Notes: generated by a model from the sequence alone, not told the origin. Positions 29,246-38,598 are shown, counted from the stretch's first letter. The stretch is 49,185 nucleotides of DNA from Chlamydiota bacterium (GCA_013287145.1 JABDEI010000002.1:1-49185), one strand, 5' to 3'. Numbers and translations: made by a program.

Positions 29246-29303
29246 GAATCTACTTCCTCTGTGTTGTGTTTAATACTTTTTACAAAATGGAATTTACTAT
29301 TTT

Positions 29304-30332
29304 TTATTTTGCGGAAACCATCGATTTTTTGAGTTCGTTAAGATCTATTGTCGCTATCCAGATCTCGCTATCGTCTTTTCCATAGGCGACGTAGAGTTTG
29401 GAGCCTTTAGCCACAAATCCGCCGGGATAGATCACTCTTTTTTCATAGCTTGAGAAAGTATAAAACCCTGGACTATCTATGGGGGAAGAGCTAATTTTAG
29501 TCATTTCGAAAGGTGGAGTTGCTGAAAAAGTGTAGGCTCCCATGTAATAATGCCACAATTCCCTATTGTCCGAAGAAGGAGAACTTGTCACAATTCCCGA
29601 ATGAAAAAAAGCCAAGTATTCACCATCGATCAACTGGGCAGGAGTTCCGCCCCGAAGAGAACCAAAACCCCAGTCAATTGATTTCTGAGTCTCGTAGCAA
29701 CGCTGACAATACCCATTTTCCAAATCGGGACAAATGATCTCATGAGGGTTTATCATATAGGACAGCAAAAGCATTCCATTCCATTCAAAAGGACTCCAAT
29801 TTTTTTGCCATAAGACATGAGGATATTTTTCTCCGTGGACCAATTTGACTGGATCCGAAAGAAGAAATTGGTCATCAACGAATAAGAGTTCGGCAATATA
29901 CATGTCGCGTCTATCATAAATGGAGGGAAACATCAAATCCGGATTGTCATTGAAGATGACATAAAACTTTCCATTGCATGAAAAGATCCTTGCATCTTCC
30001 GATTGAGATGGGATGCCTTTAAACCTAGTACGCGTATTGAGCAATTCAGCATCGGAAATTGGTTCAAACGATTCATCTAATAAGATGATGCCGATATGAG
30101 AAAGCCATGGTTGAAAAGAGCGACTTGGAAGATATCTAAAGGTCAATAAATAATTATCCTCGAATTTGACAATAGAGGGATTATAGGCACCAGGATAGCT
30201 TGGGATATAGATTCTTTTTGTGGAAGTTACGATCTTTTTTTCACCAAGGGATGCCCGAGATAGCCCAATTCCTGATAATGAACATTGATAAGAGAACAAA
30301 ATCATGAAGCACAATACACATATCTTTTTCAT
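29304..30332 (-). CDS. Exported GH130-like five-bladed propeller protein
   Basis: The 342-residue protein has a signal peptide (residues 1-20) and repeated propeller-blade motifs like those of GH130 beta-mannoside phosphorylases/mannosyltransferases: YNPSIVKFEDNYLLTFR, SEDARIF, KNWSPFEWNG, GGTPAQLIDGEYLAFFHS and YPGGFVAKGSKLYVAYG. The SEDARIF aspartate is where GH130 places its catalytic acid. It could add or cleave mannose-type units on the surface glycan. Similar blades form the C-terminal half of the next protein. Confidence 0.75.
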   Translation of the reverse strand: MKKICVLCFMILFSYQCSLSGIGLSRASLGEKKIVTSTKRIYIPSYPGAYNPSIVKFEDNYLLTFRYLPSRSFQPWLSHIGIILLDESFEPISDAELLNTRTRFKGIPSQSEDARIFSCNGKFYVIFNDNPDLMFPSIYDRRDMYIAELLFVDDQFLLSDPVKLVHGEKYPHVLWQKNWSPFEWNGMLLLSYMINPHEIICPDLENGYCQRCYETQKSIDWGFGSLRGGTPAQLIDGEYLAFFHSGIVTSSPSSDNRELWHYYMGAYTFSATPPFEMTKISSSPIDSPGFYTFSSYEKRVIYPGGFVAKGSKLYVAYGKDDSEIWIATIDLNELKKSMVSAK

Positions 30333-30509
30333 AAAAACCGCTTGTCCTTTAGAGGTGTCCGATTATAGCGAAGAGTAAACTTTTTTTGACTAAATTTGTC
30401 AATTTTTTTATTTGGATAGGAACCTTACAAAATCACAGAGTTTTAAATTTTTTCTTGAAATTCTTCTTTCGAATTTTGTATTCTCCTCTTTGATTACAGG
30501 ATAAGAGAC

Positions 30510-32642
30510 ATGAACTTACAAAAAAAAGCAGCTTTGTTTTTGGCATTAGCGGTGCTAAGCATTCTTTTGTTTCCCAATTCCTTGATGGGAGAAAGAGCCA
30601 AAATCTGTCTGACAATGATTGTCAAAAATGAAGAAAAAATTATCGAGCGCTGTTTAGACAGCGCAAAAGATTGTGTGGATTTCATTTCGATTTGCGATAC
30701 GGGGTCTGATGATCATACAGTGCAAACCATCGAACAATACCTGCAAAAGACAGGTATCCCAGGAAAAGTCCACCGGCATAAATGGAAGAATTTTGGCCAT
30801 AATAGAACCCGTTCTGTTCAAGCAGCCCAAAAAACACTCGATGAACTTGGCTTTCCCTTAGAGAACACCTACTTGCTCCTTCTCGATGCCGACATGATGC
30901 TCACAAAAGATCCTGCTTTCAACAAAGACACTTTGCAGGAAGACTCCTATCTAGTTTCTCAGAATAATCATGATTATTCTTATTACAATACCCGTCTCAT
31001 TCGCGCTTCGTTGCCTTGGCATTGTGTAGGAGTAACGCATGAATATTGGTCGTGCAAGGTTCCCTTTCATGAGTCGAAGCTACAAACCTTAAGCATCGAT
31101 GATCGGGATGACGGCGGTTGCAAGGCAGATAAGTTTGAACGCGACGTCAAGCTGTTAACGCAGGGTCTCCAAGAAGAGCCTGAAAATGTGCGTTATATGT
31201 TTTATTTGGCACAGGCCAATAAAGGTCTTAAAAATTACGATGATTCTATTAAATGGTATAAGGCACGCATCGAGAAGGGTGGATGGAATGAAGAAGTTTG
31301 GTATTCAAAATTTATGATGGGACAGTGTTATGAAGAAAAAGATCAATGGGATCAAGCTCTTCTTTCCTATCTTGATGCTTATCAATTTAATCCAGATCGA
31401 GCAGAACCCCTGCAACAAATTTCCACGCACTATCGCGTAAAGGAACAATATAATCTCGCTTTCTTGTTTGCCAAACAGGGTTCCCGCATTCCCTATCCTC
31501 ATGAACAGATTTTATTTATATCTAATCCCGTTTATGACTACCTATTCGATCAAGATCTTTCCATTGCTGCTTATTACACTCCATACAAAGAAGAAGGCTT
31601 TGCAGCTACCAATCGCTTGGTGTTGAAAAAAAATATCCCCTATTACATCAAAGAGCAGTCATATAAAAATATGCTCTTCTATGTACAAAACTTAAAAAAT
31701 GCTAAATATCAACCTATAGAAATCGATCTACCGCTTATTCGCGAGGGCTTTGCTGCTCATTTCAACCCGATGAATCCCTCCATTCGCAAAACAAAAAAAG
31801 GGTATGACGTCATTTGTCGAACTGTAAACTACATGCAAATAGGTGCTAAACATTTCAAATCACTCGATTTGTTTGATACGACAAATACGGTTAAAACAAG
31901 GAACTTCCTTATCCAATACGATCGAGATTTTAATGTTCTTTCACAAAAAGAAATTATTGAAGAGCTGCCGCGCGAAAGAAAACGATTTCTCAATGTGGAA
32001 GGGCTTGAAGATTGCCGCCTCTTTGCGTTTAAAAATTCTACTTGGTTTACCTGCACTACCCTTGACACAAATCCTACCGGGCAGCCTCAAGTATCTTTAT
32101 GCAGATTGGCAGACGAGAGAGCTGGCCCCATCATTAATGTAGAGGGATTATTTCCTTTATTCGGACCCGATCCTTATAGATGTGAAAAAAATTGGTTGCC
32201 ATTTATTAAAGATAACGCACTCCATCTGATCTACTCCTTCGATCCCTTTATCATTTATAAGCCAAACATAGAAATGGATTCTTTCATGAATCGCGAGATC
32301 ATGGCCCATTATGAAGAACCAAAACATGACTTTTCCCGCTTTTCAGGTTCTGCACCTCCTATAAAATTCGACAATGGTTATTTATTACTTGTTCATGAAA
32401 CCGTTTACAATGAGCAGCGCAATTATATGCATCGTTTCATCTACCTTGATGAAAATTTTAATTTGAAACAGATTTCCAAACCATTCACCTTTTTACATCA
32501 TGGCGTTGAATATTGTTGTGGAATGACCAAAGATCATTCGGCAACGAAACTCATCATGTCTATTGGCATAGAAGATAGAGAGGCTTATTTGTGTACGGTA
32601 GATCTAGATACCGTCCGTTCATTGCTGGAACCTCTTCCTTGA
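30510..32642 (+). CDS. GT2 glycosyltransferase-TPR-GH130-like fusion with signal peptide
   Basis: This 710-residue protein has three modules after a signal peptide (1-27). The first is a GT2 domain with MIVKNEE (36-42), DTGSDD (63-68) and the metal motif LDADMM (125-130). The second is a TPR-like helical region (about 225-335). The third is a GH130-like propeller (about 400-705; VEGLEDCRLF, EKNWLPF, GSAPPIKFDNGYLLLVHE). The fusion pairs a sugar-adding domain with a mannoside phosphorylase-like one. AGGATAAGAG precedes the ATG. It is transcribed against its neighbours and its stop is one base from the stop of the convergent barrel-protein gene. Confidence 0.85.
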   Translation: MNLQKKAALFLALAVLSILLFPNSLMGERAKICLTMIVKNEEKIIERCLDSAKDCVDFISICDTGSDDHTVQTIEQYLQKTGIPGKVHRHKWKNFGHNRTRSVQAAQKTLDELGFPLENTYLLLLDADMMLTKDPAFNKDTLQEDSYLVSQNNHDYSYYNTRLIRASLPWHCVGVTHEYWSCKVPFHESKLQTLSIDDRDDGGCKADKFERDVKLLTQGLQEEPENVRYMFYLAQANKGLKNYDDSIKWYKARIEKGGWNEEVWYSKFMMGQCYEEKDQWDQALLSYLDAYQFNPDRAEPLQQISTHYRVKEQYNLAFLFAKQGSRIPYPHEQILFISNPVYDYLFDQDLSIAAYYTPYKEEGFAATNRLVLKKNIPYYIKEQSYKNMLFYVQNLKNAKYQPIEIDLPLIREGFAAHFNPMNPSIRKTKKGYDVICRTVNYMQIGAKHFKSLDLFDTTNTVKTRNFLIQYDRDFNVLSQKEIIEELPRERKRFLNVEGLEDCRLFAFKNSTWFTCTTLDTNPTGQPQVSLCRLADERAGPIINVEGLFPLFGPDPYRCEKNWLPFIKDNALHLIYSFDPFIIYKPNIEMDSFMNREIMAHYEEPKHDFSRFSGSAPPIKFDNGYLLLVHETVYNEQRNYMHRFIYLDENFNLKQISKPFTFLHHGVEYCCGMTKDHSATKLIMSIGIEDREAYLCTVDLDTVRSLLEPLP

Positions 32643-32643
32643 G

Positions 32644-35469
32644 TTAATTGCAACTCTGGCAAGAGGAAGTGCCAAAATTCGATTTCCAGCGGCTCCTCCT
32701 ATCTAACACAATTATTTCGCGTCTTCGAACAGGTAAAAAGAACGTCTGATCGCAGCAGAAGTTAAAAGGATATGTTAAAGATATTTCACCCTGGATTCTT
32801 GTTTTGAAAGTTGAATCATGGGTGACACTGATGCTAAAAGAAAGATTATCACAATACCGTGACGTTAATCTGTATTCCGTTCCGTAAATGTCTCTACGGC
32901 ACCTATCCTCTTTATAATAATAAGCCCCCATCGCAAGATAAAAATCTATACAACACATTCTCATTAAATGGGACTCTAGTTCAAAATCAACTCCTCTAAG
33001 ACTGTTGAGATAATTTCTCCGACTTATGAAAAAGTCTCCGATAAAATCATCAAAAAAACAAGAGGAAACAAGCACTTTCTTCTTTCCTATAGGCAAATAT
33101 CCATTGATTCGCAAGTTCCAACACTTTCCAAGCATTTCAAATCCCACACCAAGTTGATTGAATTTGACATGATGGGCATTTCTATAATCATAATAGGCAT
33201 TTATTCCAAAGACTTGGTCTGTGAATTGCGGAGCAAATCTACAGCCAACTCCTAAATTGCCCGCATATTTATCACCCTTATCAAAACGATGGGCTCGCAA
33301 GTCCAAAAATGGCCACCAATTTTGATAATGAAAAGGAAAAGAAAGGGCTTCTATCGTCGTATAGCTGGTGTCATTTCCTATTGACTGCCCTTGATTTCGC
33401 CGTAGTGATAAAAAATATTGAGCATTGCTTGGAACCACAAACTCAACAAGCTCATCTGCACTAACGGGTCTCACAGAGACTACTGATCCAACAGGTTCGA
33501 GGGGTTCGACAGGGCCTACTACTTGCTGTACGGAACCTCCGGGATCGATTGAATCCTCAATAACGGGCATCACTGGTAGATTCGATTGATCCTGTTGTTC
33601 TTGTCGAACTTGTTGATCCTTTTGGTCCGCCAGTTGCTCCTGTTGAGTCCCTAGAAGCCGCGCTTCTAGTACCCATGTTGACATTTGCTCCAGTCGAATC
33701 CTCGGGTTCTGTTGAACTCTACTAATGGGTCTCATAGGAACAACTGATCCAACAGATTTGACAGGTTCGACCGGACCTACTTGTTCTTGTCGAATTTGTT
33801 GACCTTTTTGGTCCGCCAGTTGCTCCTGTTGAGTCCCTAGAAGCCGCGCTTCTAGTACCCATGTTGACATTTGCTCCAGTCGAACCCTCGGGTTCTGTTG
33901 AACTCTACTAACGGGTCTCATAGGAACAACTGATCCAACAGATTCAACAGGTTCGACCGGACCTACTAGCTTTACGGAATCCACTAGATCGATTGAACCC
34001 ACAACGGGCATCGCCGGTGGGTTCGATTGATCCTTTTGTTCTTGTCGAACTTGTTGATTCTTTTGGTCCGCCAGTTGGTTCTGGTGAGTCCTTAGGACCC
34101 GCGCTTTTAGTAACATTTGCTCCAGTCGAACCCTGGGGTTCTGGTGAACTCTACTAACGAGTTCTACAGGGGCTACTAATCCAACAGATTCGACAGGTTC
34201 GACCGGACCTATTCGCTGTACGGAATCTACGGGCTCGATTGAACCCATAATGGGCATCACCGCTAGGTTCAATTGATCCTGTTGTTCCTGCCCAACTTGT
34301 TGTTCTTGTTGGTCCGTCAGTTGGCCCTGTTGAGTTTCTAGGATCCGCGCTTTTAGGACCCATGTTGACATTTGTTCGAGTTGAATCCTCGGGTTCTGTT
34401 GAACTCCACTAACAAGTTCCACAGGGGTTACTGATTCAACGGGTTCGAGAGCTTCGACAGGAGCTACTAGCTGTACGGAACCTGCGGGGTCGTTTGAACA
34501 AATAGCAAGCATCATCGGTAAGTTCAATTCCCGTTGATCTTGTCGATCTTTTTGGTAGGCCAGTTTGCCCTGTTGAGTCCTTAAGATCCGCGCTTCAAGG
34601 ACCCGCTTCAGTCGAACCCTTGGGTTCTGTTGAACTCCACTAACAGGTTCCACAGGGGTTACTGATTCAACGGGTTCGAGAGGAGCTATTAGAGGTTCGA
34701 CAGGAGCTACTAGCTGTACGGAACCTGCGGGGTCGTTTGAACAAATAGCAAGCATCATCGGTAAGTTCAATTCCTGTTGATCTTGTTGATCTTTTTGGTA
34801 GGCCAGTTTGCCCTGTTGAGTCCTTAAGATCCGCGCTTCTAGGACCCGCTTCAGTCGAACCCTTGGGTTCTGTTGAACTCCACTAACAGGTTCCACAGGG
34901 GCTACTGATCCAACGGGTTCGAGAGCTTCGAAAGGAGCTATTAGCTGTGCGGAACCTACGGGATCAATTGAACCACTAACAGGCATCACTGGCAAATTCG
35001 ATTCCTGTTGATCTTGTCGATCTTGTTGGTCTTCTTGGTCCGCCAGTGGGTCCTGTTGATTTTCTAGGACCCGCGCTTGTAGGACCCATGCTGACATTTG
35101 CTCGAGTCGAACCCTCGGGTTCTGTTGAATTCCACCAACGGGTTCCACAGGGGGGACTAATCCAACAGATTCAACAGGTTCGACAGAACCTACTAGCTGT
35201 ACGGAATCTATGGGATCGGGATCGATTGAACCCACAACGGGCATCGCTGGTGGGTTCGATTGATCCTTTTGTTCTTGTCGAACTTGTTGATCTTCTTTGT
35301 CCGCCAGTTGCTCCTGTTGATTCCCTAGGAGCCGCGCTTGTAGGACCCATGTTGACATTTGCTCCAGTCGAACCCTCGGGTTCTGTTGAACTCCAAGGGA
35401 ACCTAATATAGTCGCAGAAAATGCTATCGATAGAAGAAAAAAAATAATAAAATTTGAAAAATTGTTCAT
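32644..35469 (-). CDS. Inverse-autotransporter-like barrel protein with eight N-terminal repeats
   Basis: The 941-residue protein has a signal peptide (1-24). Eight degenerate repeats of about 65-90 residues follow (about 26-690), each starting near (G/R)VQQNPRVRLEQM and rich in Gln, Val, Pro and Glu. The C-terminal domain (about 695-941) resembles the inverse autotransporter beta-domain: LSLRRNQGQSIG, WPFLDLRAHRFDKGDKYAGN, GVGCRFAP, FGINAYYDYR. That domain has many cysteines (CRFAP, CCIDF, CQSCN), consistent with the disulfide-linked chlamydial outer membrane. The usual order (barrel before passenger) is reversed here, so the repeats would be periplasmic or exposed by another route. Confidence 0.8.
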   Translation of the reverse strand: MNNFSNFIIFFLLSIAFSATILGSLGVQQNPRVRLEQMSTWVLQARLLGNQQEQLADKEDQQVRQEQKDQSNPPAMPVVGSIDPDPIDSVQLVGSVEPVESVGLVPPVEPVGGIQQNPRVRLEQMSAWVLQARVLENQQDPLADQEDQQDRQDQQESNLPVMPVSGSIDPVGSAQLIAPFEALEPVGSVAPVEPVSGVQQNPRVRLKRVLEARILRTQQGKLAYQKDQQDQQELNLPMMLAICSNDPAGSVQLVAPVEPLIAPLEPVESVTPVEPVSGVQQNPRVRLKRVLEARILRTQQGKLAYQKDRQDQRELNLPMMLAICSNDPAGSVQLVAPVEALEPVESVTPVELVSGVQQNPRIQLEQMSTWVLKARILETQQGQLTDQQEQQVGQEQQDQLNLAVMPIMGSIEPVDSVQRIGPVEPVESVGLVAPVELVSRVHQNPRVRLEQMLLKARVLRTHQNQLADQKNQQVRQEQKDQSNPPAMPVVGSIDLVDSVKLVGPVEPVESVGSVVPMRPVSRVQQNPRVRLEQMSTWVLEARLLGTQQEQLADQKGQQIRQEQVGPVEPVKSVGSVVPMRPISRVQQNPRIRLEQMSTWVLEARLLGTQQEQLADQKDQQVRQEQQDQSNLPVMPVIEDSIDPGGSVQQVVGPVEPLEPVGSVVSVRPVSADELVEFVVPSNAQYFLSLRRNQGQSIGNDTSYTTIEALSFPFHYQNWWPFLDLRAHRFDKGDKYAGNLGVGCRFAPQFTDQVFGINAYYDYRNAHHVKFNQLGVGFEMLGKCWNLRINGYLPIGKKKVLVSSCFFDDFIGDFFISRRNYLNSLRGVDFELESHLMRMCCIDFYLAMGAYYYKEDRCRRDIYGTEYRLTSRYCDNLSFSISVTHDSTFKTRIQGEISLTYPFNFCCDQTFFLPVRRREIIVLDRRSRWKSNFGTSSCQSCN
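33470..35400 (-). repeat. Passenger repeat array of the barrel protein
   Basis: Eight DNA repeats of roughly 190-300 bp encode the (G/R)VQQNPR units. Units 3 and 4 are shortened (KRVLEARIL replaces EQMSTWVLEARLL) and nearly identical to each other. Read one frame off, the DNA gives Gly-rich text such as STGANVNMGPT and ESTGATGG, resembling the collagen gene. Confidence 0.7.
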
Positions 35470-35602
35470 TTAACTACAATTTTTTCACTCTGGGTAAGGG
35501 CATGGTGGTACCTGTTTTCTAGACGGTAAAGTAACTTTTGAAGATTAATATTAAAAGACAAAACTTTTATTCAGGATGATTCGGTTGAATTTCTTTAGAA
35601 GT

Positions 35603-35657
35603 AGCTATTATCATCTTTAACATTATTTTTTTCTGTTTGGTCATATAAATGATATAT
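35603..35657 (-). pseudogene. Relic of a GT25-GT10 gene junction
   Basis: About 50 bases match 38578-38631, where a GT25 gene ends (YDQTGEK) and the GT10 gene begins (MLKMLIAIS). The relic reads YDQTEK, then an ATG and MLKMIIATS before a stop. It shows that the cassette once had another copy here that was deleted. The surrounding 35470-36086 gap contains no other gene. Confidence 0.7.
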
Positions 35658-35800
35658 CAAATCATTTTTGCTCGTCGGTAAAAAAAGAGCACACCATTAT
35701 TGATGTCTTCAACATGCAAAAGCGAGGAAATCCCCGGCCTTTATGTTTCTCTCGAAAAAAATTTTTCCACTCAATTTTTTCACAGACAGCAACCCCTACT

Positions 35801-35850
35801 GCTGGACTTTGCACATCTGGAAGCTAGCTTCCAGATGTGCAAAGTCCAGC
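35801..35850. repeat. Perfect 50-bp palindrome without spacer
   Basis: The two 25-base halves (GCTGGACTTTGCACATCTGG... to the centre AAGCT/AGCTT) are exact reverse complements. Symmetry ends sharply at 35800/35851. It can form a loopless cruciform. No T tract flanks it. Confidence 0.8.
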
Positions 35851-35949
35851 TACCGATGGCAAATTACAAAAGTGACAATAGATTATTTTTTACAGCTTAG
35901 TGGTTTAATCTAGAAATCGATACATTTCGTATCTACGAAGTTCCATAAA

Positions 35950-36003
35950 AAAGCGGTACGGCAAAATATCTTTGCACAAGTATGTGGTTTGCCGTACCGC
36001 TTT
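35950..36003 (-). terminator. Rho-independent terminator of the nine-gene glycan operon
   Basis: AAAGCGGTACGGCAAA (35950-35965) and TTTGCCGTACCGCTTT (35988-36003) pair perfectly over 16 bases. On the minus strand the hairpin runs directly into a T6 tract. It lies 84 bases after the last stop codon of the operon at 36087. Confidence 0.8.
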
Positions 36004-36086
36004 GTTATAGATAGTGAATTTAAGCAGAAATGGCCGACCAGACTAAGAGTTCAAATACTTTTGCAATAGCCTCCGGAATATCATCA

Positions 36087-36848
36087 TTAAAACCCGTCCA
36101 CTGTATGTAGGTCATTTCCAACTTTGGCAAACTCTAGCAAAAGCAGATCGTCATATACTTGTTGATGTTGATTTCGTTCTATTTTGTACTCAACCACTCC
36201 CTCAAGACCAACAATATCGGGTGCATTTACGTCGGTGTATTTGATTAGCACGAGAGTAAAATCTAGGGATGGAAAATAGCGATCGAGTGCGTCTTTTATC
36301 TCTTTAGCCTGCTCTTGGTTTTTTATAAAATGGCTTCCATCTTCACTCCAGAGGCTGCGAATAAAAAAAACTTTTCCGGGATAGTCGCGCAGCTGTCTGA
36401 ATCTGGCAATCCTCCTCGTGTATTTTATTTTAAAAAGTTCTAGTTGCTTTTGAAGTTTATCAATCTCTTCATAGGCATCTAATCCTGCGCCCTCATGGTA
36501 AAAAATGATGTTATAGAAAGTATTTTTGAGGCTATTGGGATTTTGTGTCAGATCTGGAATCTGAATAATGTGGTCTTCTGCTGTAAAATATTGAAAATCG
36601 GTATAAAATAGATTAAGAAAGCCTTCATGGTCTCCTGTGACTAACCAATCAAATGGAAAAGCTGACTGTCTCAGCTGACAATCTCTTAAGGAAAGGGCAA
36701 TTTCACACCAAGATCCCAAGCTAACAAACAAGGGTTTTTGCTCATTTGCGATCTCGCCTTCGAAGTTAAAATCGATGGTGGCTTGTAAAGGAGCGATTAC
36801 AACCGCTAGTCGGACTACAAGAAGTGCTAAAAGCGATGATCTCATCAT
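36087..36848 (-). CDS. DUF1796 papain-like protein with signal peptide (copy 1)
   Basis: The 253-residue protein has a signal peptide (1-23) and the DUF1796 signature LFVSLGSWCEIALSLRDCQL followed by FPFDWL. The conserved Cys48 and later His/Asp residues underlie the proposed papain-like peptidase fold; no activity is proven for the family. It is the last gene of the operon, five bases behind its paralogue. In another frame, 36020-36115 encodes a plausible extra C-terminus (WTGFNDDIPEAIAKVFELL), so the annotated end (DLHTVDGF) may result from a frameshift. Confidence 0.75.
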   Translation of the reverse strand: MMRSSLLALLVVRLAVVIAPLQATIDFNFEGEIANEQKPLFVSLGSWCEIALSLRDCQLRQSAFPFDWLVTGDHEGFLNLFYTDFQYFTAEDHIIQIPDLTQNPNSLKNTFYNIIFYHEGAGLDAYEEIDKLQKQLELFKIKYTRRIARFRQLRDYPGKVFFIRSLWSEDGSHFIKNQEQAKEIKDALDRYFPSLDFTLVLIKYTDVNAPDIVGLEGVVEYKIERNQHQQVYDDLLLLEFAKVGNDLHTVDGF

Positions 36849-36853
36849 GAAGG

Positions 36854-37603
36854 TTAATGTTTATTTTCTAACGCGAGTTTTGGATCATTGACATATTTCA
36901 ATAATTTTTTACTCAATAAACTCTCATGATCTGTACGGGGATATTTCGCTAAATTTATTCTTAAGATGTTATCAGTTAAGATGAGATCGCTCTCGTCATT
37001 TTCATCAAATATATTGGTTATTACCAAGATAAAATCTAAGTTAGGAAAACATTTCTTTAAAACCGAATTTAATCTATTGGCCCAATCGGTGGAAATTTGC
37101 AGGGCCTCTTCATTAGGCCAATAGAGTGTAGGGTTAGTCGCTTCTATATAGGGGATTCGTATGAAAAAAACTTTGCCCTGATATTCATTAAGTTTATAGA
37201 ATCGATCGATTCTCCTTTGATATTTTTCTCGCAATTCCGGCAAAGGCTCAAAATCATGACGAAACTCGATATGGTAATAGCTATTCACCAAAACGTGATT
37301 GTTCCAAGCAAGAAATTCTTCATCCAAGAAGTGCTGAAAACCATTTTCGATTAATTCTATAAATTTGTTCCCATCGATTGTTAGCAGCCAATCCAATGGG
37401 AAAGCGGCATGTCGCAGCCCGGAAAATTCTAGGGAATAGGCGACATCGCAATTTGACCCCAAACTTACAAATAGTGGGGGAAAAGTCTTATCTGTAATAG
37501 CCTCATTTCCATTTAAATCCTGGTGAATGATGACCTCGGCATAGCATGCGTAAACTTGCAAGAAAGCGAGAAAAAAAGAGAAGATACGCCATGAGATGCT
37601 CAT
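36854..37603 (-). CDS. DUF1796 papain-like protein with signal peptide (copy 2)
   Basis: The 249-residue protein has a signal peptide (1-22) and the same core as its downstream paralogue: LFVSLGSNCDVAYSLEFSGL, FPLDWLL, and a second conserved segment YQGKVFFIRIPY. Cys52 is the candidate nucleophile. The family is often encoded beside glycosyltransferases, so a link with glycan assembly is more likely than general proteolysis (inference). It starts two bases after the GT10 gene, in a tightly packed operon. Confidence 0.75.
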   Translation of the reverse strand: MSISWRIFSFFLAFLQVYACYAEVIIHQDLNGNEAITDKTFPPLFVSLGSNCDVAYSLEFSGLRHAAFPLDWLLTIDGNKFIELIENGFQHFLDEEFLAWNNHVLVNSYYHIEFRHDFEPLPELREKYQRRIDRFYKLNEYQGKVFFIRIPYIEATNPTLYWPNEEALQISTDWANRLNSVLKKCFPNLDFILVITNIFDENDESDLILTDNILRINLAKYPRTDHESLLSKKLLKYVNDPKLALENKH

Positions 37604-37605
37604 AA

Positions 37606-38598
37606 TTATTCAGCAATGGCTTCGTATAAAATTTTGCCAAAGTACTCGGGAGAAAAGACTTTTGCTTCCGGGCTTTTGAGGAATGCGCTGATGTTGTCAA
37701 TGTATCGTTGATAGACCTCTTTTGGCATTGTTTTGATAAATTGATAAAGATCTTCTCTTGTTTCAAAATCGCGATAGTCGATAAAACAATCTTTTGGAAT
37801 AAATCGTTCGATATTGTCAGCTCCCCAATAGATCGGAACGCAAGCCGCCGTAAAACATCCAAAGATTTTTTCTGTAATATAACCGTTAAGCCCTTTTGTA
37901 TTTTCAAAGCAGATGCAAAAACGGTAATTTTTGATGATAGAAATTTTCTCGGGGCCGGCATAATCGCCTGGGATAGATCCTCGAAAATCTCTATAATATC
38001 GTTTTATCCAATATCTGCCATAGATCTCAAACTCCCCTAACGGCTTTGTTTCAAAAAACTCTACCATTTTCATTCGCTCTGAATAAAGCTCGTTTTTTCG
38101 TTCGGGATATTCATTATCAGATCCGGAAACCATCACGCACAATTTTTTTTCTTCGAAAGACGGAATGTCATCCACCATCGGCCTCAAATAGGGATAATAG
38201 AGCTTATAAAATTTTTTGCCATCGACCACATCATCGTTCCAAGTATAGACTCGTGAACATGGTTCAAAATAGGCATCTTGCAAAATTAAGGGTTCCAGCA
38301 AAAAAAGAACAAGTTTCTTCTTTGGAAATATTGCTAGATACATAGGGTCCACAGTATTGTTAAACACGATAATTTTCTTCAGATCCCGATCATAGCGAAT
38401 CTCTTCTTCATAGTAGCCTTGATCGTGTCCATTGAAAAACTGATTAGAGACCCGAAGGGAATAGCCTGCTGATTTTACCAAATTTAAATCTATGGGAAAG
38501 TCATAGAAATCCAATCCAGGAAGAATGTCTACTCTGCAGGCATAATCAGCCGCCAGTGAAGAGAAAAAACAAGATATAGCTATTAACATCTTTAACAT
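37606..38598 (-). CDS. GT10 alpha-fucosyltransferase with signal peptide
   Basis: The 330-residue protein has a signal peptide (1-17) and the GT10 donor-binding motif (225-260): FCICFEN, then GYITEKIFGCF and VPIYWGADNI. This motif is diagnostic for alpha-1,3/1,4-fucosyltransferases that use GDP-fucose, as in Helicobacter and animals. A bacterial cytosolic enzyme would not need the signal peptide. It starts one base overlapping the preceding GT25 stop (TAATG), implying translational coupling. GDP-fucose synthesis genes are not in the window. Confidence 0.85.
   Translation of the reverse strand: MLKMLIAISCFFSSLAADYACRVDILPGLDFYDFPIDLNLVKSAGYSLRVSNQFFNGHDQGYYEEEIRYDRDLKKIIVFNNTVDPMYLAIFPKKKLVLFLLEPLILQDAYFEPCSRVYTWNDDVVDGKKFYKLYYPYLRPMVDDIPSFEEKKLCVMVSGSDNEYPERKNELYSERMKMVEFFETKPLGEFEIYGRYWIKRYYRDFRGSIPGDYAGPEKISIIKNYRFCICFENTKGLNGYITEKIFGCFTAACVPIYWGADNIERFIPKDCFIDYRDFETREDLYQFIKTMPKEVYQRYIDNISAFLKSPEAKVFSPEYFGKILYEAIAE

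Noticed and set aside
35700-35900. 66-residue ORF containing the 50-bp palindrome
   Set aside because: It spans the palindrome, so its sequence is constrained by symmetry; no coding signal.
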